From assembly GCA_963784995.1 (NCBI GenBank), contig CAWATZ010000003.1, positions 2,108,001 through 2,172,000 of the forward strand: a stretch of DNA of 64,000 nucleotides, in the 5' to 3' direction. The position numbers and the translations under genes are program-made. How positions within the stretch are numbered: position 1 is the first letter of the stretch; every line of letters begins with the position of its first letter. Below are positions 39,416 through 48,342 of this stretch, piece after piece. Under the pieces are notes generated by a model. It was not told where the DNA came from, ran no database searches, and worked only from the letters and a program-made list of their open reading frames with translations. The DNA is from CAWATZ01 sp963784995 (lineage in GTDB: Bacteria > Planctomycetota > Planctomycetia > Gemmatales > Gemmataceae).

Positions 39416-40504
39416 TCAATCGGGCCGGGAATGGACGTACCTCCCCGCTCGGCCGGGCAGTAGCGGCAGAATGCCCTCGCGGGCCAGCCGGGCGGTGTAG
39501 CGTGGGGTCGCGGTCCGGACCGGGTGATGCGAGTCGTTGAAATCCTCTTCCGGCAACCAATAGGTCGCATCGATGACGGCAGTCCCTGTCTCGGCGGACA
39601 GGCGGGTGAGGAAGTCCAGGACCTGTTCCCGGCCGCCCGGCGGATACCAGCTGCGGAAGACGGGGCCTTCTGGACTGACGAGCCAGGCCAGGGTAATGCC
39701 CTCCTGACGGCACAGGGCGGCGATGCGCCGAAGTCCCTGGCACTGGGCTTCCCCGAGCCGGAATCCCTGGTATTGATCCCGGTATTCCTCGCGGGCATGG
39801 TTCAATGCGGCACGCCGCTCCTGAGCGGTCATCATCAGCTCGGAGCGGTGGAAAAGGAGATAACCGGAAGGCTCGAAGTCTCCGAAGTTGAACTGTTTGA
39901 AGTGGGCCGGCACCCAGCGCGGCGCCAGGTATGTCAGCAGGGCGACGCGATGACCGCAGGCCGGCAAGGCCCAACTATTGAGCCAGTCCAAACGCACGTG
40001 AGGCCGTTGCGGGCCGGCGTAGGCCTCGACCAGCGCCAGTTCCTCCCACAACAGCCAGCTGGCCGGCAGGAAATGCTCCTGCAGGTCCGTCTGCGGCGCC
40101 TGGCCGGCCAGGTAGAGGGGATGGATCTCCACCAGCAGCAGGTCGGGCCGGCTGCCCTGCCGCAGCAGCCGGCGCAGATACAGTTCGTGGGAGGCCGGTC
40201 CTCGACCCGGCATCGCGAAATTGAAGGCCACCACCGGACGCTGCAGCTGCTCGACCAGCAGCGGCTCCAGGACCAGGGGGTCAACGGCCGGCATGGTGCG
40301 GGAGCTGCCCAGCAGGATCACGGTGCAGGGACGATCCGCCTGGGCCAGCCGGTGCCGTAACAGCGCCGCCTTGTATCCATATGCCGGATCGCGCAGAAAA
40401 TCCCACGGCCCCCAGGTGAGGAGGGCGATCAGCGCCAGCTGCATTGCCACAAAGCTCACAAGGCCCCAGAAGATGACCTTCCGGGACCGGGTTTGCCTTC
40501 GCAT
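39416..40504 (-). CDS. Membrane-anchored SGNH-hydrolase-like protein (DltD/AlgX-type)
   Basis: About 362 residues from the ATG at 40504, with GGAG nine bases upstream. A signal anchor follows at once (KVIFWGLVSFVAMQLALIAL LTW). The exported domain has the SGNH-like block CTVILLGSSRTMPAVDP (Ser as nucleophile candidate), FNFAMPGRGPASHELYL and VEIHPLYL, with EEDFNDSHHPVRTATPRYTA near the end providing a D-x-x-H pair. This resembles SGNH/DUF1574-type acyltransferase-associated proteins that modify surface polymers. It is probably co-transcribed with the FtsX permease. Confidence 0.7.
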   Translation of the reverse strand: MRRQTRSRKVIFWGLVSFVAMQLALIALLTWGPWDFLRDPAYGYKAALLRHRLAQADRPCTVILLGSSRTMPAVDPLVLEPLLVEQLQRPVVAFNFAMPGRGPASHELYLRRLLRQGSRPDLLLVEIHPLYLAGQAPQTDLQEHFLPASWLLWEELALVEAYAGPQRPHVRLDWLNSWALPACGHRVALLTYLAPRWVPAHFKQFNFGDFEPSGYLLFHRSELMMTAQERRAALNHAREEYRDQYQGFRLGEAQCQGLRRIAALCRQEGITLAWLVSPEGPVFRSWYPPGGREQVLDFLTRLSAETGTAVIDATYWLPEEDFNDSHHPVRTATPRYTARLAREGILPLLPGRAGRYVHSRPD

Positions 40505-40656
40505 GATGGACGACTCCACGCCCTCCCACACTCGAAGCCCGGGGTCAGGATAGGCTCCCGGGGGTGAAATACGCTTTTCGGGAGGAGGAATCAAGCTCGG
40601 TCCTTCCGTTTGGGTGCCCTTCTCGATTTTGGCGGGGACGGAGCCTGCTAGCCTTT

Positions 40657-40738
40657 GCCGAGCCGCGCACGCAGCGCAGCGGAGTAAGCGGCCTGCAGCA
40701 AGACCGCTTACTCCGCTGCGCTGCGTGCGCGGCTCGGC
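40657..40738. repeat. Perfect 35-bp palindrome, copy 2 of the 37751 family
   Basis: The left arm at 40657-40691 and the right arm at 40704-40738 are exact complements (12-base loop). The right part overlaps the 3' end of the STAS gene, whose stop codon at 40708-40710 lies inside the arm. Confidence 0.95.
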
Positions 40739-41267
40739 TGTGCCGTTTGGGGATGACCTGCTCCGGGGCGTGTCGCGTTCGGATTCTTCGTCTCCTTGCC
40801 TCTCAAAGGGAGGTTAGAGACTTTCATAGGCCGTGGACCCGGTTTTGGGGAGCAGACCCTCTCCCAGTCGCTCAGCCCCCCCTGGTGGACGCGGCGAGCC
40901 TCGGCCTCAGTGCCGACGATGGCGAAAAGCTCAGGGCCCCGGAAGAGGTCGAAAACCTCCTGGTGCCAGGGAGTCAAGCCGCACAGCACCAGCTGGGCCT
41001 GCGCGCTTGCACCCATTTTCTGACGTACAGGAGACACCGGTAGAATGCCGCGTTGATGGTATCGACCAGGCCCAGGTTGACGACGAGCGTCCAGCCTTCC
41101 GGCATGTCGGACAGAACGGCGTCCTGGATCTCTCGGAACAGGGGGCTCGTCGCCGTGTCCGCGGCGTCATCCAGGTATCGCCGCATGTCGGGTCGCGCGA
41201 AGCGCAGCACCCGGACGCCAAGTGTTATGGTTTCCACGATCAGGTTTCCGCCTGTACTGACGCGCAT
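40708..41267 (-). CDS. STAS-domain (anti-sigma-factor-antagonist-like) protein, frame break near 40998
   Basis: The ATG at 41267 has GAGGAG seven bases upstream. The first frame gives MRVSTGGNLIVETITLGVRV, LRFARPDMRRYLDD, GWTLVVNLGLVDTINAAFYR and CLLYVRKWVQA. One indel later the protein continues AQAQLVLCGLTPWHQEVFDL FRGPELFAIVGTEAEARRV. Together this is a SpoIIAA-like STAS fold of about 110 residues; the usual phosphorylatable Ser position reads LGLVDTINAA (Thr possible). The last about 40 residues run into the palindrome, which supplies the stop. It may belong to a partner-switching pathway, but no kinase or phosphatase of that type is adjacent. The gap 41268-41611 holds nothing recognised. 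Confidence 0.65.
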
Positions 41268-41611
41268 GGGGATTCTCCTCAGGTTCAAGTGTTCAGAAAT
41301 GCCTGGATGATGAGCCGCGGGTAGACAGGCGCCAGGGAAACTCTTCTCTGAGTTGCGTGGTCCTTGAGTTCTTACCCAACTACCTACCTGCCGGGAAGTG
41401 CGAAGATTGACAGGTTGCGGGCTGTTGGGAGGATTTCTACCTGATGCCAGAAGGCAGTACGTGGAGAAAGCGGAACCGGATTGGCGGCACAGGCAACCGT
41501 GCGACCAATCCGGTCTTTGTTCTGGTTTGGAATGAACGAGGCAGCGGTATGTACTTGCACCGTCTGCTGATAGTCTAGGTCCTGCTTGCACTGATCCGGG
41601 TTGAACGTTCG

Positions 41612-41908
41612 TCAGGACCCAACGTTGACTGCTGCGCAGGCGGTTCCTTCGCCTGCCGCAATAACCTGGAACAAGTACACTCCGGAGGAGAGACCTGAAA
41701 AGGTTACACTCCAGTCACCCGTGCTGTCGGGCGTCACTTGCGCACTTTCGATCGTGGCGCCTGCCGTCATGGGAATAGCAAAGCAGTTAACGATCGTCGA
41801 GCTGTTGTTCACTGTACCGTTCGCGCTGATTTCGCCAACACCCCCAGTAACAGGGGGAACGATTTCGAGGGAAATCTTCATCACGGGTTTCTTCTTCTTC
41901 TTTTCCAT
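41612..41908 (-). CDS. Small Ig-like beta-sandwich protein in the kinase operon
   Basis: 98 residues, starting with a lysine run (MEKKKKKPVMKISLEI) and then an all-beta pattern (NNSSTIVNCFAIPM, ESAQVTPDSTGDWSVTFSGL, GVYLFQVIAAGEGTACAAVN). No signal peptide is seen. It resembles a short carboxypeptidase-like or Ig-like domain, but I cannot name a family. It starts 25 bases after the kinase stop and has GGAG ten bases upstream of the ATG, so it is probably the third gene of the sigma-kinase operon, perhaps the kinase's substrate or ligand (speculative). Confidence 0.55.
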   Translation of the reverse strand: MEKKKKKPVMKISLEIVPPVTGGVGEISANGTVNNSSTIVNCFAIPMTAGATIESAQVTPDSTGDWSVTFSGLSSGVYLFQVIAAGEGTACAAVNVGS

Positions 41909-41933
41909 TGCTGTGGTTCTCCAATTGAGCAGG

Positions 41934-44032
41934 TCAGTTTACATCGTTAAGCGGTTCGACGGTGACGTTTCGGAACGACGCGACTCCCAGGCTCACGCAG
42001 AGCCCAAGACCATCGCGTGGTGCAAACTGGGGCTTGGTTGTTAGAGGAGGCCTTTCTGGCCTGGAAATCAACCAGTTTTCGCCTATCGCCGTCATCTTGT
42101 CCCGTGGCGTTGTGGTTTTGCGATTGCCCTCCCAAATAAGGGTGATGGATTTCGGTCGCACTTCAACGGCAATCCTGCGCCAGGGGCCCAACGCTCCGAC
42201 GGGCTTTGCTGGCGGGAAAAAAGCGACCGAGTTCGAGCAATAGAACTTGTCGATGTCGGCCAGTCCTACCGGGGCCTGGCGGTGGATCTGAAGCCCCACG
42301 GCATTGCCTCGATGGACCCCGTTGGCGGCAGGCGCGCCGACATCGACCAGGTCGTTGAAAGCAACGTTGTAGTGGAAGTGCGCGACGGATTCGCCGGCTG
42401 GATGCGCGCTATGGGCAAAGTAGAGGCCTACCCTGCTTTCCTGGTTTGCTTGTCTTTCATGTCGCACTTCCACACTGAAGCGGTAGCGCTCCAGGCGCGG
42501 ATCCGGAAGCAACTCCACCAGCCCGTATTCCCAGTTCTGGACCGAGAACGCTCCATCCTGCGCGGGCAGGATCTTGCCGAGTTTTTCGTCGGTCCTCCAT
42601 TTGTAATACCCTGGCTCTCCGCGTCCCTCAATCAGGATGACCTTCTTTTTCTGCTCCAGGTCTTGCACGTGGGTCGCCAACGCCTTTTGCATACGCTTCC
42701 GGTCTACCTCTTCCGGAGAGGGCTTGTTCAGGTGCAGGAGGAAGAGCAACAGGACCACCGCGGTGACAACGGCCGACACCGCAAGTGCAATGCTGGCGGC
42801 GTAGCGGCGCGACTTGCGCCAGAGCCACCGCAGGGCCCCTTCGGGCCGCGCCTTGATCGGTTGGTCGTTCAGAAAGCGGTGCAGGTCCTCGGCCATCTCC
42901 TTTGCCGAGGCGTAGCGGTGGGCCGGCGCCTTGGCCAGCGCCGTCAACACGATCGTTTCCAGGTCGCGCGGGACGTGGCGGTTCAGCTTCTGCGGCGGCC
43001 GGGGGTCGTCGAACAGGATTTGCCGCAGCAATTCCTTGTGGTCCTTGCCATCGAAGACCGGCTGCAGCGTTAGCAGTTCGTACAGCGTGGCGCCGAGCGA
43101 ATAGACGTCGGTGCGCTGGTCCACGGGCACGCGCCTGGCCATTGGCTGCTCCGGGCTGGCGTAGCGGAGCGTGCCCGCGAACTCACCGGTCAGGGTCAGC
43201 TGGGTGTTGCCGCGCACGTGGGCCAGGCCAAAGTCGGCGATCCACAGGCTGCCGTGGGCGTCCACGAGCAGGTTGGCGGGCTTGATGTCCCGATGCCAGA
43301 TGACGGCTTGATGCGCGTGCTCAAGCCCCTTGGCCGCTTCCAGACCGAGACGAGCGACGCTCTGGAAGTATGCCGGCGCACGCCCCGCGCCTGCTGTCGT
43401 CAGCGCCGCCAGCGGCGCGGTGTCCCTCCCCGCGGCGGGCGGTGCGCCGGGTGGGGGGGATACGGCACGGTCCGCTGCACGTCGCTCGGCTCCAGGCCCG
43501 CTTGCTGCCGCAGTTGGGCAATGATGGCCGCCAGGGACAGGCCCTCGATGTACTGCATGGCGTAAAAATGGACACCGCGCTCGCAGCCGACAAAATACAC
43601 CGGCACGATGTGCTCGTGGTGCAGGCTCGCCGCCGCCAGGGCCTCGTTCTTGAAACGCTGGAGCTGCCGGGGGTCCAGGGCCGCCGCGAACGGCAAGACC
43701 TTGACAGCCACCGTCCGGTTAAGGGAGAGCTGTTTGGCCTCGTAGACGACGCCCATGCCGCCCTGGCCGATCTCGCGGAGCAGGCGAAAGTCGCCCAGCG
43801 GTTCCGACAGGTTGCGATCGTCCTCGGCCAGGGCTGCTTCCACGTCGGGCCGGCGCAGCAGCCCCAGCGCGGGCAGCACCTCGCGGAGCAGATCGGCAAT
43901 TTCCGGATGTTTCGCCAGGTACTCCTCGACGGACGGCCGCTCGCCGCGATTGAGACGCTGCGTGAACTCGCCGGCCACCTGGCCCACCAGGGCCTCCACC
44001 GCGGCGCTGCCCGGCACGGCTTGAATGCTCAT
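41934..44032 (-). CDS. Transmembrane Ser/Thr protein kinase, frame break near 43455
   Basis: The ATG at 44032 overlaps the sigma gene stop as ATGA. The N-terminal about 70 residues contain GEFTQRLNRGERPSVEEYLA KHPE, typical of planctomycete kinases paired with ECF factors. The kinase has IGQGGMGVVYEAKQ, VAVKVLPF, IWHRDIKPANLLVDAHG, IADFGLAHV and TLRYASPEQ. The frame is lost near the C-rich stretch at about 43455 and resumes in the frame ending at 41934; one added base restores it. A membrane helix (ASIALAVSAVVTAVVLLLFL) precedes an exported jelly-roll-like domain (YRFSVEVRHERQ, SRVGLYFAHS, WRRIAVEVRPKSITLIWEG). The composite is about 699 residues. Confidence 0.85.
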
Positions 44033-44661
44033 CGTTGGGCCCCCAGCAGACCGCTCGCCAGCAGCAGCTTGCGCAGCCGCAGCAACGCCCGGCCATAGCG
44101 TTGACTGGCGGCGACCGGTTCGATTTGCAGGACTTCCGCCACTTCTTGATTGGAAAGCGCTTCCAGGTTGCGCATGAGCAAGATTTCACGGTCTGCTTCC
44201 GAGAGCTGGCCCAGCACTTCCCGGACGCGCCGGGCCGTGTCGGATCGTTCCAGACGGTGACTCGGCGACGAGCCGGCCGCAAACAGCTGCTGTACCAGAG
44301 CAAAGGCGGACCGGTCCGGAAGCCCCACCTCCCGGTCGATGCTGCGCCGCGCGGCCCGGCGATGGTAGCGTTGCAGCATCAGCAGCCGCTCAAACGTCGT
44401 CTTGCGCAGCCAGAGCCGGAACGCCATCGGTCGGCGCTGCAGGAAATCGCCAAAGCGTCGAAATGCCTCCAGCTGCGCTTCCTGCACGACGTCCGAGGGG
44501 TCGAGGCGAGCCCGGATGCGAGGGTCCAGGCGCAGCGCGACGACCTGGTGGAGATAGGCCCGGTGGCGCGCAAACAGCTCCTCGAAGGCCCGCTCGTCGC
44601 CGGCCTGGGCCTGCTGGAGCAGTTGCTCCGTGTCGTCGGAATTTGGCTTGAACGAGTCCAT
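44029..44661 (-). CDS. ECF RNA polymerase sigma factor
   Basis: 210 residues. Region 2: FEELFARHRAYLHQVVALRL, DPSDVVQEAQLEAFRRFGDF and FRLWLRKTTFERLLMLQRYH. Region 4: LGQLSEADREILLMRNLEAL, SNQEVAEVLQIEPVAASQRY GRALLRL. This is the planctomycete kinase-linked ECF type. The start is supported by AGGAGG seven bases upstream. Its stop overlaps the kinase start as ATGA, so sigma factor and kinase are translationally coupled. A small dyad (CTGTCAA at 44685-44691 and TTGACAG at 44704-44710) lies just upstream and may be regulatory. Confidence 0.9.
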   Translation of the reverse strand: MDSFKPNSDDTEQLLQQAQAGDERAFEELFARHRAYLHQVVALRLDPRIRARLDPSDVVQEAQLEAFRRFGDFLQRRPMAFRLWLRKTTFERLLMLQRYHRRAARRSIDREVGLPDRSAFALVQQLFAAGSSPSHRLERSDTARRVREVLGQLSEADREILLMRNLEALSNQEVAEVLQIEPVAASQRYGRALLRLRKLLLASGLLGAQR

Positions 44662-44854
44662 AACACTCCCTCCTGGCTACTTACCTGTCAAGGAGTGTCA
44701 GCATTGACAGCTTCCGTGGAAAAAAATTGGCGCTCAGCCAAAGCAGGGAAAGATTGGAGTGAAAATGATCCTACGACGGCGGGTGCATGATTGCAAGCGC
44801 CGGATCGAGCGCCCGCTCGAAAAAACGAGAATTGCGGCGGTCAGCGACCCAGGT

Positions 44855-45676
44855 TCAGGGCATGCACTGTCGATTTTGAGATTGCCGGCGGTCGATCAGC
44901 TCTGCCGTGGCCCCGGCCGGGTCGTCCGGACTTGCGGGCTTCAGGCGCAGGAACCAGTCTCCCATTTCCTGGGCCGTTTCCTCCTCGTGGCAGATCAGCA
45001 CCAGGGTCCGCGCTCCCGCCACCGAGGGCTGGCCCGGCAGCGGCGGCAATTTCAGGTCGTTGCCGCGCCATTGGCGGAACAGCTCGAGCATCAACCGCTT
45101 GTTGGCCGCGTCCAGGTTGCTCACCGGCTCGTCGGCGAAGAGGACGGCCGGATCGTGGATCACCGCGCGCAGCACCGCCAGCCGCTGCCGCTGCCCGGTC
45201 GAGATTCCTCCCGGATACTTGTTGAGCGTATCGAGCAGATCCCGTCCGGTGCCTTCCTTGTGGGACACCAGTTCCACCAGGTTACGGACGCGCTCCAGGG
45301 CCGGTTTGTGGGCCACGCCATTCAGCAGAAGCGGAATGAGCAGGTTCTGGGCGCAGGTGAAGCCAGGCAGGAAATGCCCGGTCTGCGGCACTACGCCGAA
45401 TTCCCGGCCGCGCAGCCAGGCCCGCTGGGCCGGCTTCAGCCGGTCGTAGTTCCACTCCACCCCCGTGCGTGGGCTCTGGTAGGTGATGCTTCCCTGTTTC
45501 AGGCCGCGATCCCACAGCAGCGCCAGCAGGTTGAGCAGGGTCGTCTTGCCGACGCCGCTGCCGCCCATGACCACCGTGGTCTGCCCGGCCGGCAGTTCCA
45601 GCTCCAGGTCGCGCAGCACCACCCGGCCGTCCTGGGGATAGGCGTAGGTCACCCCGCCCTTCAGCCGGAAGCTCAC
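44855..45676 (-). CDS. LolD/MacB-like ABC transporter ATPase, last gene of the nine-gene operon
   Basis: 273 residues from a GTG at 45676 that overlaps the upstream stop as GTGA and has AAGGAG five bases before it. It has Walker A VMGGSGVGKTTLLNLLAL near residues 37-50, signature YPGGISTGQRQRLAVLRAV, Walker B AVLFADEPVSNLD, and the switch His in LVLICHEEETAQEMGD. This matches the ATPases that drive FtsX/MacB-type permeases. The operon itself has no recognisable permease; the FtsX-type gene at 37839-39383 is the nearest candidate. The signature has ISTGQ where most have LSGGQ. Confidence 0.85.
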   Translation of the reverse strand: MSFRLKGGVTYAYPQDGRVVLRDLELELPAGQTTVVMGGSGVGKTTLLNLLALLWDRGLKQGSITYQSPRTGVEWNYDRLKPAQRAWLRGREFGVVPQTGHFLPGFTCAQNLLIPLLLNGVAHKPALERVRNLVELVSHKEGTGRDLLDTLNKYPGGISTGQRQRLAVLRAVIHDPAVLFADEPVSNLDAANKRLMLELFRQWRGNDLKLPPLPGQPSVAGARTLVLICHEEETAQEMGDWFLRLKPASPDDPAGATAELIDRRQSQNRQCMP

Positions 45677-48342
45677 GGCCACTCCTTGTTGTAATCGACG
45701 TAGTACCAGACGTTGGCGTCGCGGTCGCTCATCTTGAAGCCGCGCTGCCGCGGAATCCGGTCGCCGTGCCGCACGTACTCGAGCACCGGCGGCCCGGCCG
45801 ACGATTTCCGCTCCCGGGCCTCGTACTTGAAGAACTCGCCGCGCTCCAGATCGACCAGCAGATGATACTTGTGCAGCAGGGCCCAGTATTCGCTGTCGTT
45901 GAGACTGCTTTCCTTCTCCTTCAGCTCGTACAGTTTCTTGTTCATCGGCGAGCTGCGGAACTTCAGGCCGCCGCCCAGCTTGATGAGCCCGCCCAGCGAG
46001 AGGTTCTTCAGCCGCTCCGGATCGTTGCGGTCGTCGGTGTTAGCCTGCTTCTCGATGACCGTGATCACCAGCTCCCGCAGCGATGGCTCCTTGCCGCCGC
46101 GCTGGTCCAGCAGACGCAGCTTCTTGATCAGCTCCTGCAACTCCTCGCCGTTGAGCAGCACACGCTGGCGCAGTTGCGGCAGCTTGTCGGCGTTGTTCTC
46201 GTAGACGTAGCCGATCTGGAAAAGTTGCAAGCCACTGGAGCGGCGCAGGTCGTCCAGGGTCACCTTGACGCCGGGGATGCCGGCCAGCTGGCGGTCGATC
46301 TGCCGTTCCAGGTCAGGCGTCAGCCGGGTGGTCAGCCACTGGCCCCGGCCGAGCCGCTTCATCTGGTCCTCGATGGCCCGCGCTTGCTTGGCCAGCCGGG
46401 CGTACTGCCCATCCAGGGCGCTCTGCACGCTCGTGGTCCGGTTGCTGGCCGGATCGAAGTACCCGGCCGGCGACTGGTGCTGCTCCTCCTTGAACTTGTC
46501 GCCCAGCTGCTTCTTTTTCCGCTCGCGCAGGCGTTCGTCATAGCGGCTGACGATCTCCTTCATCTGCGTGCGGAAATCGCCGGCCGGCTCGCTGTCGGCC
46601 GGGTCGATGACCTGGATGGCGTAGAACTCGATCGGTGCTTCACGGTCCAGGTTGGCCGGCACCAGCCGTTCGACGATGGCAGGCACGGTGTAGGTCTTGA
46701 CGTAGTCGGCGTCCTGCTCGCGCCGGCGCTTGGAAGCCGAGACGTCGCCGCAATCGCCGATCACCACCACCAGCTTGCGGGCCTGCGGCCAGAAGTTCGC
46801 CTTGTCGATCCCATCAATGATGCCGCGAAAAACCATCTCGTGCGGATCGCCGCCGCCGCGGATGTCCTTCTCGCGCTGCCGTTTTTCCAGCATCTGGGCG
46901 ATGGCCAGCCCCTTGTCGCGGGCGTCCTGGAGCTGTGCCGGCGTGACCGGCGGCCGGTTCTCGCGCTGACTCGACTCGGTCACGTCGTTGTAAAACGTCA
47001 CCGCCACCCGCACCTGCCGCTGCGGGTCCTGGTTGGCCAGGTCCGTGATCTTGCGCACGGTGCTGGCCACCACGCCGAACCACCGATCCATGCTCTCGGT
47101 GTCGTCAATCACGAACAGGATGTCGGTGCGAGTCTGCTGCTCCTTGATCGCGGTCAGCAAGTTCTGGAGCTGCCGCACCTGGCGGGAGGAGAGCAGCGGC
47201 CGTCCCTGGGCGTCCACCAGACCGCCGATGCCGCCGACCTCGAACAGTTCGCCGCCGATGGGGTGCCGGGCGTTGGCGACCCGCCGCAGCACCGGGAAGC
47301 GCGGCGCGTCCGGGGGCAATTCCGGAGAAACGAGATAGCCGAGCTTGGGATCTTTCTCGAACTGCTCCTCGAACAGAGCCTTGACCGACAGATCGCCCAG
47401 CCCCTGCTGGGCCAGCTCCCGCGAAGCGTAAATCCTCCCGGGGGCAGTCCGCCGCGGGAGACCCTTGCCGGCCGGGCCGTTGATCACGTCCCGGGGTCGA
47501 TCCCCAGGTTCCAGCGTGGATTCGTGGTCCCACTCGACTGCCTCGCGCGTGTTCCAGATCTCGACCCGGTCGGCGGGCAGCCAGCCCAGCACCGCCCGGG
47601 CCGCGTCCTCCTCACGCCGGGCGTTGAAGCTCGGCTCGTCGCCGACCAGCACGAAGCCGTCGCACTTGCCGTAAACGTACAGCGTCGTGTACAGCCGATA
47701 CGGCTCATCCTTGCCGGCGATGTCCTTGAGCGGGGCCGAGCGGATCATCAGTTGATTGAGGTTGCCCAGCGACTCCAGCTTGTTGACCACCAGCGCCTTG
47801 AGGAGGATGCCGGTATCGGGATCGGTCTGGGCCTCGTTGCGCGTCAGGTAGCGGCCCGGCACCCAGCCGACGTACTTCTCGATCCGGTCGCCCTCGCCGC
47901 GCTTCACCAGCAGATGAAAGTCCTCCTCGTTGCGGCGATCGGCGGCGTAAAACGCCTGCATGAACGCGATCTTGCCGTTCCCCGCCGCCGGGGCACTTTT
48001 CACGTCCGGCAGGACACGCGGCTCGAAGCCTTCGTAGGCAACCCAGACCTTTTGCGGGTTCTTCAGCTCGGTGGGCAAGGCTCCGTCGGGATGGCGAACG
48101 TCGGTCTGGGCTCGGGCGAGAGCGGGAAGGAGAAAAAGGACCCCAACGAGCAAGGCGTCTGGAAGAATTCCCCACGGCCACCCCCCAGGGCGATGCCCTG
48201 GGCTATTCTGTTGCGCCCCTTCGGGGCGGAAGAAAAAAGCCCCGAAGGGGCGCAACAGAATAGCCCAGGGCATCGCCCTGGGGGGAGAGGGCAGCGCCCT
48301 GGGTTGGCTCCGTGGGGAATTCTGAGGGAGGAATCCAGTCAT
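45673..48342 (-). CDS. Large secreted VWA-domain protein with a palindrome inserted in its N-terminus
   Basis: 889 residues. The ATG at 48342 overlaps the upstream stop as ATGA. A signal-peptide core (PDALLVGVLFLLPALARAQT) appears only around residues 60-80 because residues about 18-60 are encoded by the palindrome at 48181-48285 and its flanks. The N-terminal third is a soluble domain with SH3-like features (VGWVPGRYLTRNEAQ, RSAPLKDIAGKDEPYRLYTT). A VWA domain starts near residue 400: TDILFVIDDTESMDRWFG has a MIDAS-type DxTxS. The C-terminal part has long helices. It is probably an extracytoplasmic subunit of the machine encoded by this operon. No catalytic function is predicted. Confidence 0.8.
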   Translation of the reverse strand: MTGFLPQNSPRSQPRALPSPPRAMPWAILLRPFGAFFFRPEGAQQNSPGHRPGGWPWGILPDALLVGVLFLLPALARAQTDVRHPDGALPTELKNPQKVWVAYEGFEPRVLPDVKSAPAAGNGKIAFMQAFYAADRRNEEDFHLLVKRGEGDRIEKYVGWVPGRYLTRNEAQTDPDTGILLKALVVNKLESLGNLNQLMIRSAPLKDIAGKDEPYRLYTTLYVYGKCDGFVLVGDEPSFNARREEDAARAVLGWLPADRVEIWNTREAVEWDHESTLEPGDRPRDVINGPAGKGLPRRTAPGRIYASRELAQQGLGDLSVKALFEEQFEKDPKLGYLVSPELPPDAPRFPVLRRVANARHPIGGELFEVGGIGGLVDAQGRPLLSSRQVRQLQNLLTAIKEQQTRTDILFVIDDTESMDRWFGVVASTVRKITDLANQDPQRQVRVAVTFYNDVTESSQRENRPPVTPAQLQDARDKGLAIAQMLEKRQREKDIRGGGDPHEMVFRGIIDGIDKANFWPQARKLVVVIGDCGDVSASKRRREQDADYVKTYTVPAIVERLVPANLDREAPIEFYAIQVIDPADSEPAGDFRTQMKEIVSRYDERLRERKKKQLGDKFKEEQHQSPAGYFDPASNRTTSVQSALDGQYARLAKQARAIEDQMKRLGRGQWLTTRLTPDLERQIDRQLAGIPGVKVTLDDLRRSSGLQLFQIGYVYENNADKLPQLRQRVLLNGEELQELIKKLRLLDQRGGKEPSLRELVITVIEKQANTDDRNDPERLKNLSLGGLIKLGGGLKFRSSPMNKKLYELKEKESSLNDSEYWALLHKYHLLVDLERGEFFKYEARERKSSAGPPVLEYVRHGDRIPRQRGFKMSDRDANVWYYVDYNKEWP
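48181..48285. repeat. Perfect 47-bp palindrome inside the VWA gene
   Basis: The left arm at 48181-48227 and right arm at 48239-48285 are exact complements, with an 11-base A-rich loop. The 105 bases equal 35 codons, so the VWA reading frame is kept. Weaker outer complements (GAATTCCCCACGG and CCGTGGGGAATTC) flank it on both sides. Confidence 0.97.
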
